Source: an uncultured Oscillospiraceae bacterium (GTDB lineage: Bacteria; Bacillota; Clostridia; Oscillospirales; Ruminococcaceae). Taken from it: a DNA stretch of 64,000 nt. Position numbers and translations under genes: made by a program. Location: positions 1 through 64,000 of the forward strand of contig CAJTQM010000001.1 of assembly GCA_910578255.1 (NCBI GenBank), given 5' to 3'. The notes beneath the pieces are model-generated. The model made no database searches, was not told the origin of the DNA, and saw only the letters and a list, made by a program, of their open reading frames with translations. The number at the start of each line of letters is the position of its first letter. The stretch's first letter is position 1. Shown here in pieces: positions 50,526 through 57,870 of the stretch.

Positions 50526-50554
50526 AAAAAAAGAGCCGGAAGGCTCTTTTTTTG
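50526..50554 (+). terminator. Terminator of the 16-codon gene
   Basis: AGAGCC (50532-50537), GGAA loop and GGCTCT (50542-50547) with A7 before and T7 after. Confidence 0.85.
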
Positions 50555-50556
50555 CG

Positions 50557-50585
50557 TTGCGCACAAAACGGATTTCTGCTATAAT
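50557..50585 (+). promoter_or_regulatory. Promoter of the acetyltransferase gene
   Basis: TTGCGC (50557-50562), 17-base spacer, TATAAT (50580-50585). Confidence 0.65.
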
Positions 50586-50635
50586 GGGAAAATCCTACAA
50601 TAAAACGAAAGCAGCGGTTAAAGGGGAGTGTTTGT

Positions 50636-51202
50636 ATGCGCCATCAAGGAACGGTCAAAATCGAAACCGAGCGGCTGACTCTGCGAAGATTTACCCTGGA
50701 GGACGCGCCGGCGGCCTTTCGAAATTGGGAGAGCGACCAGCGGGTGACAAAATTTCTGACCTGGTCCCATTATACGGCCTTAGAGGATACGAGAAAGGGC
50801 CTGGCCAAATGGGTTGATTCCTACCAGAAGCCGGATTTTTACCAATGGGCCATTGTGCCCAAGGACGGCCGGGACGAGCCGGTGGGCTCCATCAGTGCCG
50901 TAGAGATTCACGAGAAAACCAAAGAGGTGGAAATCGGCTACTGCATCGGCGTGGACTGGTGGGGAAAAGGAATCATGACCGAGGCGTTTCGGGGAATCAT
51001 ACCATTCTTTTTTGAGCAGGTAGGGGCCAGGCGCATCTGCGCCCGGCACGATCCGGAAAATCCCGCTTCCGGGCGGGTAATGGAAAAATGCGGCTTACAA
51101 TATGAGGGGACGCTGCGGCAGGCGGATTACAATAACCGCGGCATCGTGGACGTGGCGGTCTGGGGCCTTTTGGCCAGCGAATACCAGGCGGATAAAAAAT
51201 AA
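50636..51202 (+). CDS. RimJ/RimL-type GNAT acetyltransferase
   Basis: A 188-residue enzyme: IETERLTLRRFTLEDAPAAF, VGSISAVEI, VEIGYCIGVDWWGKGIMTEAF (motif A) and HDPENPASGRVMEKCGLQYEG (motif B). This is the RimL/YdaF-type N-terminal acetyltransferase subgroup, whose substrates include ribosomal proteins and small molecules. AAGGGGAG precedes ATG 50636. Own promoter. Confidence 0.93.
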   Translation: MRHQGTVKIETERLTLRRFTLEDAPAAFRNWESDQRVTKFLTWSHYTALEDTRKGLAKWVDSYQKPDFYQWAIVPKDGRDEPVGSISAVEIHEKTKEVEIGYCIGVDWWGKGIMTEAFRGIIPFFFEQVGARRICARHDPENPASGRVMEKCGLQYEGTLRQADYNNRGIVDVAVWGLLASEYQADKK

Positions 51203-51261
51203 AAAAGAGACGGCGATTGGGGCACCCTCCGTAAAGAAGTATATGGCTTTCTGGAATACAC

Positions 51262-51290
51262 TTGTTCTCTGCAAGAACTTTTAGTATAAT
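51262..51290 (+). promoter_or_regulatory. Promoter of the ART-like gene
   Basis: TTGTTC (51262-51267), 17-base spacer, TATAAT (51285-51290). Confidence 0.65.
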
Positions 51291-51325
51291 GTAAGTAATG
51301 AATTATTAATCAACAAGGAGGTTTT

Positions 51326-51658
51326 ATGAAGATCGTGGTAAAACAAAATAGTGTTTGGTATCACGGTTCGGATAAAATCTTTTCCGAACTGAAAGCCGGC
51401 AGTACAATAACACAATGGAGGGAATTAGCCGAAGCATTTTCACATAAGCCGACGATACTCAGTTATGATGATAATGGAATAATTAAACATAACGGCATTA
51501 AAAATGGCTATCTATATATCATCGATGAACCAATTGAAGTAGGCGTAGACATATATCAACACCCTAATACATCCATGGATGATGGTGTGGAGTTTTTAAC
51601 AAAAAGGGTTTTAAAAGTCAAGCTGATTGAAGGAATTGAAGATTTGTTATCTGAGTAA
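51326..51658 (+). CDS. Small AT-rich ORF resembling a mono-ADP-ribosyltransferase core
   Basis: A 110-residue protein with good AAGGAGG before ATG 51326. It has VWYHGSDKIFSELKAGSTIT (residues 11-30), HNG and GYLYIIDEPIEVG (61-73), and ends LTKRVLKVKLI. The YHGS..L..GS start, internal GYLYIIDE strand and C-terminal LKVKLI resemble the compact Arr-type rifampin ADP-ribosyltransferases and related ART folds. I see no obvious catalytic Asp/Glu in the expected place. It is clearly AT-richer than neighbours, which suggests transfer. Function not assigned. Confidence 0.6.
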   Translation: MKIVVKQNSVWYHGSDKIFSELKAGSTITQWRELAEAFSHKPTILSYDDNGIIKHNGIKNGYLYIIDEPIEVGVDIYQHPNTSMDDGVEFLTKRVLKVKLIEGIEDLLSE

Positions 51659-51661
51659 AAT

Positions 51662-51688
51662 TGACACTTTCAAAGTTTGAAAGTGTCA
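51662..51688. repeat. Perfect 27-bp palindrome
   Basis: TGACACTTTCAAA, one central base, TTTGAAAGTGTCA: two 13-base arms immediately after the ART-like gene. The absent loop makes it more like a protein-binding palindrome or cruciform than a terminator, although it could still end transcription. Confidence 0.7.
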
Positions 51689-51750
51689 TAGTGGGTTATA
51701 TTGTTTCGGTTGTTCATAAATGAAGTAGAAAAATATAGTAACGATACATT

Positions 51751-51782
51751 AAGGGCGACCTTCCTTACGGATGGTCGCCCTT
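51751..51782. terminator. Bidirectional terminator between the ART-like region and ychF
   Basis: AAGGGCGACC (51751-51760) and GGTCGCCCTT (51773-51782); short T tracts. Confidence 0.7.
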
Positions 51783-51816
51783 TGCCGTCTCTTTTTTATC
51801 GGATATCCGGGGCGCT

Positions 51817-52890
51817 TTACACGTTAAAGCGAAACAGCACCACGTCCCCGTCCTGGAACACATATTCTTTGCCCTCGGAGCGGACCAGCCCCTTTTCCTT
51901 GGCGGCGGCCATGGAGCCGCAGGCCTCCAGGTCGCTGAAGGCCACCACCTCCGCCCGAATAAAGCCCTTTTCAAAATCCGAGTGGATTTTGCCCGCCGCC
52001 TGGGGTGCCTTGGTCCCCTTTTTGATGGTCCAAGCCCGCACCTCCTGCTTGCCGGCGGTCAGATAGGAGATGAGCCCCAAAAGTTCGTAGCCCTTTTGAA
52101 TCAGCCGGTCCAGCCCGGAGGACGCAAGCCCCAATTCGTCTAAAAACAGCTGCTTGTCCTCCCGGGACATGTCGGCGATCTCCTCTTCGATTTTGGCGCA
52201 GATGGGCAGCACCAGCGACCCCTCCGCCTGGGCGATTTGGCAGACCTCTTGATAAAAGGGGTTCTCGTCCAAGGAGCCCATAAAATCGTCCTCGCTTAAA
52301 TTGGCGGCGTAAATCACCGGCTTGGCAGACAAAAGAGAAACGGTGGAGAGAATCTCCGCCTCCTCGTCGCTTCCCACCGGGAAGGAGCGGGCCGGCTTTC
52401 CCTCCTCCAGATGGGCCTTCAGCCGCTGCAGAAGTTCCACCTCGGCCAGATATTTTTTGTCCGCCTTGGCCGCTTTCTGGGATTTGTCAATCCGCCGGTC
52501 TAAAATATCCAGATCGGAGAAAATCAGTTCCAGATTGATCGTTTCAATATCCCGAGCGGGGCCGATCTGCCCGTCCACATGGATGATTTCGGTGCTTTCA
52601 AAGCAGCGCACCACATGGATAATGGCGTCCACCTCCCGGATGTGGGAGAGAAATTTGTTGCCCAGCCCTTCCCCCTTGGAAGCGCCCTTTACCAATCCGG
52701 CAATGTCCACAAACTCAATGACGGCGGGGGTGTATTTGTCCGGGAGCCGTGGGTCGGGCACGGCGACGCGGCCGACATTGGGCTCGATGGTGCAGAACGG
52801 ATAGTTGGCCGACTCGGCGCCGGCGTTGGTGATAGCGTTAAAAAGGGTGCTTTTGCCCACGTTGGGCAGCCCTACGATGCCTAATTTCAT
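51817..52890 (-). CDS. ychF: Ribosome-binding ATPase YchF (OLA1 family), with small internal deletion
   Basis: A 357-residue P-loop protein: G1 GLPNVGKSTLFN, FCTIEPNVGRV, G3 FVDIAGLVKGASKGEGLGNKFL, and a C-terminal TGS domain (KKGTKAPQAAGKIHSDFEKGFIRAEVV). It differs from the usual YchF at VPDPRLPDKYTPAVIEFVDIAG: about eight residues normally between DPRL and the strand before DIAG (DQLAEIVKP-type helix) are missing in frame. It matters for nucleotide-binding switch movement, though the enzyme may still work. ATG 52890 is chosen by P-loop position. Confidence 0.92.
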   Translation of the reverse strand: MKLGIVGLPNVGKSTLFNAITNAGAESANYPFCTIEPNVGRVAVPDPRLPDKYTPAVIEFVDIAGLVKGASKGEGLGNKFLSHIREVDAIIHVVRCFESTEIIHVDGQIGPARDIETINLELIFSDLDILDRRIDKSQKAAKADKKYLAEVELLQRLKAHLEEGKPARSFPVGSDEEAEILSTVSLLSAKPVIYAANLSEDDFMGSLDENPFYQEVCQIAQAEGSLVLPICAKIEEEIADMSREDKQLFLDELGLASSGLDRLIQKGYELLGLISYLTAGKQEVRAWTIKKGTKAPQAAGKIHSDFEKGFIRAEVVAFSDLEACGSMAAAKEKGLVRSEGKEYVFQDGDVVLFRFNV

Positions 52891-53154
52891 ATGAAAGCTT
52901 CGTCCTTTCCGAAAAACTGGGTCCCGCGCCCCGGATTCTGCCGGGTAAAAACGCGCCCTTATCCCCGGCGGCCTCTGTACAAACGGCCGCCCATAGACTA
53001 TAATTATACATAGAAAAAACGGGATCGGCAAGAGCGGTTTCAGAATATCCCCAAAAGGTTTATAAATTTGTAACCTTTCGCGCTTTTTTTCGGGTATAAT
53101 GGTATGGTAGAAGGCGGCGGCAGCCCGTTTTGGTACTGGCAAGGAGGTAAAAAG

Positions 53155-53847
53155 ATGGCGATGGGAAAGGTCCTGGTTGCGGACGACGATAAAAATATCT
53201 GCGAATTGTTGCGGCTTTACCTGGTGAAGGAAGGGTTCCAGGTGGTGCTGGCTGGAGATGGAGAGGAGGCGCTGGCCCGCTTTTCGGCGGAAGCCCCTGA
53301 CATCATCCTGCTGGATGTGATGATGCCCCGGCTGGACGGCTGGCAGGTCTGCCGGGAGATCCGAAAAAAATCCGAATGCCCGATTATCATGATCACCGCC
53401 AAGGGCGAAACCTTTGACAAGGTGCTTGGGCTGGAGTTGGGGGCCGACGATTATGTGGTCAAGCCCTTTGAGACCAAGGAAATTGTCGCCCGGATTAAGG
53501 CGGTGATGCGCCGCACCGGCAAAAGCGCTTCGGAAAACGACGTGAAAGAGGTCAGCTACGACAAACTGGTGGTCAATATGACCAAATATGAACTGAAGGT
53601 AGACGGCAAGGTGGTGGATACGCCGCCCAAGGAACTGGAACTTTTGTACCATCTGGCCAGCAATCCCAACCGGGTGTACACCCGCGACCAGCTGCTGGAC
53701 GAGGTCTGGGGATTTGAGTATTACGGCGATTCCAGAACGGTGGATGTACATGTCAAGCGCCTTCGGGAAAAGCTGGAGGGCGTTTCGGACAAATGGGTGT
53801 TAAAAACCGTCTGGGGCGTAGGCTATAAGTTTGAGGTAAAAGAATAG
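53155..53847 (+). CDS. OmpR-family response regulator
   Basis: A 230-residue regulator: receiver with acidic DDD (10-12), phosphoacceptor Asp54 (ILLDVMMPRLDG), GADDYVVKPF, and a winged-helix domain (PPKELELLYHLASNP, VDVHVKRLREKL, TVWGVGYKFE). Sequence is of the WalR/PhoB/CssR-like class. AAGGAGGT precedes ATG 53155 by six bases. Next gene is its sensor kinase; a strong hairpin lies between them. Confidence 0.95.
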   Translation: MAMGKVLVADDDKNICELLRLYLVKEGFQVVLAGDGEEALARFSAEAPDIILLDVMMPRLDGWQVCREIRKKSECPIIMITAKGETFDKVLGLELGADDYVVKPFETKEIVARIKAVMRRTGKSASENDVKEVSYDKLVVNMTKYELKVDGKVVDTPPKELELLYHLASNPNRVYTRDQLLDEVWGFEYYGDSRTVDVHVKRLREKLEGVSDKWVLKTVWGVGYKFEVKE

Positions 53848-53872
53848 TCCGCAAAAAACGATGGAAACTTTT

Positions 53873-53912
53873 CGCGGCGGATTGCCCGGGCCTTGTTGGG
53901 CAGTCCGCCGCG
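53873..53912 (+). terminator. Intercistronic hairpin between regulator and kinase
   Basis: CGCGGCGGATTGCCC (53873-53887) and GGGCAGTCCGCCGCG (53898-53912) form a 15-bp stem (one G-U), loop of 10, followed by the incomplete T run GTTTTCTCTTTG and then the kinase ribosome site. Probably a partial terminator lowering kinase relative to regulator. Confidence 0.75.
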
Positions 53913-53937
53913 GTTTTCTCTTTGAGGAGGGCTAAAA

Positions 53938-55395
53938 ATGCAGAAAAACCTTTTCACCAAGTATTTTACCATCTGCGTTGGGATCATTTTAGCCAGCATC
54001 ACCGTTTTGGGGGCATTGCTGATGGGCTTTGCCTCTCAGTATTTTCGGGGCGATAAACTGAAGGTGCTGGACCGCTACGTCGATCAGGCGACCGTTTTAA
54101 CTCTGACCGACTATCAGAAAAACAACTATTTATATATTGATGAAACCACCCTCGATTCGGTGTATACCGTATTGGCCGACGCCATTGAGGCGACGATTTT
54201 TCTCTCCGACACCGAGGGGAAGATTTTAATCTGCACCAATGAGGAAATTTTTGCCGCGTCGCCGGCGAAGATCCCGGAGGCGGTGCTCAAGCAGGCAGCG
54301 TCCGGCAGCTTTCAGGATACCGGACGGTTAGGCGGCGCTTATAAAAAGCGAAATTACACCGTGGCGCGCCCCATCGGTCTTCCCAACGGGCAGATTACCG
54401 GCTTTGTTTTCGTCAGCGCCTCTTCCAAAAGCCTAAGCGTATTTTTGGGCCAGCTTTTAAATATGTTCCTGTTAAGTTCTTTGACCATGGTGGTCATCGC
54501 GTTTATCGTCATCTATTTTGTCACCGCCCGGATGGTCAAGCCCCTAAGAGATATGCTGGCGGCGACCCAAAGCTTTTCCAGGGGAGACTATACGGTCCGG
54601 GTGCAGGTGGGCAGCAGCGATGAAATCGGACAGCTGGCCCAGGAGTTTAACGATATGGCCCAGGCGCTGGCCCGCAACGAGGCCATGAACCGCAGCTTTG
54701 TGGCCAACGTCTCCCACGAGTTAAAAACGCCTATGACCACCATCGGCGGCTTTGTGGACGGAATTTTAGACGGGACCATCCCGGAGGAAAAGCACCGGCA
54801 GTATCTGGCAATTGTGTCCGAGGAGGTCAAGCGCCTGTCGAGGATGGTGCGTTCTATGCTGGATCTGGCGAAAATTGAGGCGGGAGAGATGAAGCTGAAC
54901 CCTTCCCAATTCGATTTAAACAACACGGTCTGCCAGGTGATTTTCAGCTTCGAGCAGGCCATCGAGGCCAAGCATCTGGATATTATCGGCCTGGATGTGG
55001 ACAAGGTCTTGGTCAGCGCCGACCCGGATTTGATCCATCAGGTGATTTATAACCTGATTGAAAACGCGGTGAAGTTTGTCAACGACGGCGGTTATATCGA
55101 GGTCAAATACCACACGGACAGCGCACGGACCTTGGTGGCCATCCGCAATTCCGGCGCGGGTATCGCCCCGCAGGATTTATCCAACGTGTTCGAGCGCTTT
55201 TACAAAACCGACCGGTCCCGCAGCCAGGACAAAAGCGGTGTAGGTCTTGGCCTTTACATTGTGCGCACGGTGATTCAGCTGCACGGCGGAGAAATCCACG
55301 CCAACTCCAAAGAAGGGGAGTACACCGAGTTCGCTTTCTCCCTCCCCCACGCCGGCACAAAAAATTCACAGAATTTATTTAGAAAAAACGGATAA
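53938..55395 (+). CDS. Membrane-bound sensor histidine kinase
   Basis: A 485-residue kinase: transmembrane helices about 9-31 and 172-196 flanking an extracellular sensor domain of about 140 residues (dCache/PAS-like), HAMP from about 198 (KPLRDMLAATQSFSRGDY), HisKA with His260 in VANVSHELKTPMT, and HATPase_c with NLIENAVKFV and VGLGLYIV. GAGGAGG precedes ATG 53938. Its target most likely includes the adjacent htrA gene, as in CssRS-type secretion-stress systems. Confidence 0.95.
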   Translation: MQKNLFTKYFTICVGIILASITVLGALLMGFASQYFRGDKLKVLDRYVDQATVLTLTDYQKNNYLYIDETTLDSVYTVLADAIEATIFLSDTEGKILICTNEEIFAASPAKIPEAVLKQAASGSFQDTGRLGGAYKKRNYTVARPIGLPNGQITGFVFVSASSKSLSVFLGQLLNMFLLSSLTMVVIAFIVIYFVTARMVKPLRDMLAATQSFSRGDYTVRVQVGSSDEIGQLAQEFNDMAQALARNEAMNRSFVANVSHELKTPMTTIGGFVDGILDGTIPEEKHRQYLAIVSEEVKRLSRMVRSMLDLAKIEAGEMKLNPSQFDLNNTVCQVIFSFEQAIEAKHLDIIGLDVDKVLVSADPDLIHQVIYNLIENAVKFVNDGGYIEVKYHTDSARTLVAIRNSGAGIAPQDLSNVFERFYKTDRSRSQDKSGVGLGLYIVRTVIQLHGGEIHANSKEGEYTEFAFSLPHAGTKNSQNLFRKNG

Positions 55396-55414
55396 TTCCC
55401 CAAGTTTTTTAAAA

Positions 55415-55434
55415 TGTCCGTTACGTAATGGACA
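55415..55434 (+). promoter_or_regulatory. Near-perfect palindrome overlapping the htrA promoter
   Basis: TGTCCGTTACGTAATGGACA is a 20-bp palindrome with a single mismatched pair. It sits upstream of TATAAT at 55446-55451 and covers the -35 region, the expected site for the adjacent response regulator. Confidence 0.55.
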
Positions 55435-55519
55435 CAATTGTTTTTTATAATGGGGGCAATAAAAAAACAGCCGGGTCTTTAAGACCCAGGGCTTTTCCCG
55501 GATAAAAGGAGGAAGAAGT

Positions 55520-57016
55520 ATGAATGATATGGAAAGAAACGGCATGGACGGCACTTTCGAGGAGAACGGCCCGGCACAGTCCTCAGAGCCTGAGCGGCAG
55601 CCGGAATCCGCCGCCGGCGATCCGGCCGCCAATTCCCAGCCCTACCGCTACCAGCCGCCGGCCGGCGCGCCGCAGAATCCGCCGCTTTACGGCGGCTATG
55701 GCCAGGCGCAGCCGCCCTATACCGATCAATGGACTTTTCCGGAATACGCCGCGCCCCAAAAGCCTAAGGAAAAAAAGAAAGGCAGAGGTCTTAAAATCTT
55801 CGCTGGAATCATCGGCGCCGTTTTGGGACTGGCTTTGGTGAGTTTTGCGGCGTTCGGGATCTACAGCTTTGTCATGCAGCCCGGCGATCTCTCGGAGCCG
55901 CCGTCTCAGTCGCAGCAGGGCAGCACCGGCCCCCAGGTGAATGGGAATGTACCGGAGCTTGAGAAAAACTCGAAGCCGTCGGATAATACCGTATCCGCCG
56001 ACGGAATTCTGACGACGGCCCAGATCAACAAAAAGGTTTCGCCGTCGGTGGTGGGGATTGTCCAATATCGGTCTAATTATTTCCAGCCAACCGGCCAGGG
56101 CTCTGGTATCATCCTGTCGGAGGATGGCTACATCGCCACCAATGCGCATGTCATTGAAAACGCCGATAGTCTGGAGGTCGTTTTAAGCAACGGAGAGACC
56201 TATAAGGGCACCGTTGTGGGTTACGACAAAAAAACCGACCTGGCGGTGGTGAAGATCGACGCTTCCGGCCTGACCGCGGCGGAACTGGGCGTATCCGGCG
56301 AACTGGAGGTAGGGGAAAAGGCCATCGTCATCGGCAACCCCGGCGGCCTGACCTACGCGGGCTCTGTTTCCGAAGGGATCATCTCCGGGCTGAACCGGTC
56401 TTTGCGGGCGGCCAATGAAGGGTACACCATGAACTTTATCCAGACCGATGCGGCAATAAGCCCCGGCAACTCCGGCGGCGCGTTGGTCAATGAATTCGGT
56501 CAGGTGGTGGGGATCAACTCCCAGAAGCTGGCGGAGGACGGTTACGAGGGCATCGGTTTTGCCATTCCCATCGACGAGGCGCTGCCGGTTTTGGAGGACC
56601 TGATGCGGTATGGCCGGGTCACCGGCCGGGTGAAGCTGGGCGTTACCGCCTACGCGGTCAATGAGTATGTGGCCAGCGTCAACGGGATCCCCAGCGGCAT
56701 TTTAATCGACACCATTGAGTCAGACTCCTCTCTGCTGGCCGCCGGGATCCAGTCCGGCGACATCATCACCCAGGTGGAGGGCACGCCAGTCAACAGCTTT
56801 ATCGGCCTGTCCGACCTGCTGCGCGGGTATAAGCCCGGCGACCAGGTGACCATGACCATCTTCCGCGCCAGCCAGTCCATCGGCGGCTCCCGCTATGGCT
56901 ATTCCTACGGCGGGCAGACGGTGCAGGGCACCACCTTCGAGGTGAAGGTGACCCTGATGGAGGATACGGGAACCACCGCCTCTTCCGGACTGCAGAGCAA
57001 CAGCACCCAGGGATAG
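55520..57016 (+). CDS. HtrA/DegP-like membrane-anchored serine protease with PDZ domain
   Basis: A 498-residue protease. A Pro/Gln-rich cytoplasmic N-terminus (1-85) precedes one membrane helix (about 91-117); the S1C protease domain has His210 (TNAHVIE), Asp240 (KKTDLAVVK) and Ser318 (SPGNSGGALVN); a PDZ domain follows (about 385-465). It degrades misfolded exported proteins at the outer membrane face. AGGAGGA precedes ATG 55520. The neighbouring two-component pair and promoter palindrome suggest secretion-stress control. Confidence 0.95.
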   Translation: MNDMERNGMDGTFEENGPAQSSEPERQPESAAGDPAANSQPYRYQPPAGAPQNPPLYGGYGQAQPPYTDQWTFPEYAAPQKPKEKKKGRGLKIFAGIIGAVLGLALVSFAAFGIYSFVMQPGDLSEPPSQSQQGSTGPQVNGNVPELEKNSKPSDNTVSADGILTTAQINKKVSPSVVGIVQYRSNYFQPTGQGSGIILSEDGYIATNAHVIENADSLEVVLSNGETYKGTVVGYDKKTDLAVVKIDASGLTAAELGVSGELEVGEKAIVIGNPGGLTYAGSVSEGIISGLNRSLRAANEGYTMNFIQTDAAISPGNSGGALVNEFGQVVGINSQKLAEDGYEGIGFAIPIDEALPVLEDLMRYGRVTGRVKLGVTAYAVNEYVASVNGIPSGILIDTIESDSSLLAAGIQSGDIITQVEGTPVNSFIGLSDLLRGYKPGDQVTMTIFRASQSIGGSRYGYSYGGQTVQGTTFEVKVTLMEDTGTTASSGLQSNSTQG

Positions 57017-57021
57017 ACAAG

Positions 57022-57056
57022 TAAAAAAAGGACCCGGCAATCTGCCGGGTCCTTTT
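57022..57056. terminator. Terminator after htrA
   Basis: GGACCCGGCA (57030-57039), ATC loop, TGCCGGGTCC (57043-57052) with A7 and T5 flanks. Confidence 0.9.
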
Positions 57057-57060
57057 TCGT

Positions 57061-57819
57061 TTATTCCGGAAGGGGATACAGCATTTTCATCCCTTCTTCG
57101 CTATGCAGTAAAAAAACCAGGTTGGAACACGGGTAATCCTCCGGGGAAAACGGACGGCTGCCCCCTTCGGTCACCGAAAAAATATGAGAAAAGTGAGGGA
57201 AAAATCGGTTCATTTCCGGATCAATCCCGTCGTTTTGCGGGTTGTAGATGGAATAGTAAAAGGCGAAATTGGTCAGAGGGGCTAGGCTATGGATTCTCTC
57301 GTCGGTCGTAAACATTTTTTCGGCTTTTTTCTCCGGGATAAAAAACCGGTAAACGGTGCCCTCCGAAAGAAAATAAAGCAGATACCGGTCATTGTAGGTA
57401 TAGCCTTCGATGGGCGCGGTGTGCTGGTAGTATACCTCGTCCTCCCCGTTTGCAAGATGCCGGTAAATGATGTCCCGATCCCATTCATTGTGACCCTTCG
57501 AATATAAGACGTTCCACGGGCTGCCCGGGTTAAAGTAGCGTTCCTCGGAAAAATATTCTTCGTAGGTCATGTCGTATGGGGATTGGAAGGAGGCGTTGTT
57601 TCGCTCCCCTGCGCTTTCCTCGGGCGAAGAGACGGCAGAAACGTTTTCCTCGGGCGGGGAGGAGGCGGAAGAACTTTCTTCGGCGGGAAGAGAGACGCTC
57701 TGCTCCGGGACGGAATCCTCGGGCAGGGAAAAGTCATCGGAGGAAAGTCCGGACGACGCCTGGCATCCGGCAAAAAGCAGAGCCAGAGAAAAAAGAAAGG
57801 CGTACACGGTCTTTTTCAT
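57061..57819 (-). CDS. Lipoprotein of unknown function, paralogue of the gene at 57871-58878
   Basis: A 252-residue lipoprotein with lipobox LFAGC (Cys19) and a Ser/Glu/Pro linker to about 72. The remainder (YEEYFSEERYFNPG, LLYFLSEGTVYRFFIPEKK, MFTTDERIHSLAPLTNFAFYYS) matches the corresponding segment of the downstream-strand neighbour (YEDYFQYEHFFYKDE, LMFFSINHSVYRYHVKSQK). It lacks the neighbour's C-terminal amidase-like domain. Function unknown; composition is GC-rich like the rest of the window. AAAGGAGC precedes ATG 57819. Confidence 0.72.
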   Translation of the reverse strand: MKKTVYAFLFSLALLFAGCQASSGLSSDDFSLPEDSVPEQSVSLPAEESSSASSPPEENVSAVSSPEESAGERNNASFQSPYDMTYEEYFSEERYFNPGSPWNVLYSKGHNEWDRDIIYRHLANGEDEVYYQHTAPIEGYTYNDRYLLYFLSEGTVYRFFIPEKKAEKMFTTDERIHSLAPLTNFAFYYSIYNPQNDGIDPEMNRFFPHFSHIFSVTEGGSRPFSPEDYPCSNLVFLLHSEEGMKMLYPLPE

Positions 57820-57843
57820 GCTTAAAGCTCCTTTCTTAAGGGC

Positions 57844-57868
57844 AAAGGCCAGCGCGCAATGGCCTTTT
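57844..57868 (-). terminator. Terminator after the secreted amidase-like gene
   Basis: On the minus strand AAAGGCCA and TGGCCTTT form a stem over GCGCGC-containing loop directly after the stop codon. Confidence 0.55.
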
Positions 57869-57870
57869 GG

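Noticed and set aside
52891..53751. N-terminal extension of ychF
   Set aside because: Overlaps the promoter and the response-regulator gene on the other strand; family starts at the P-loop strand.
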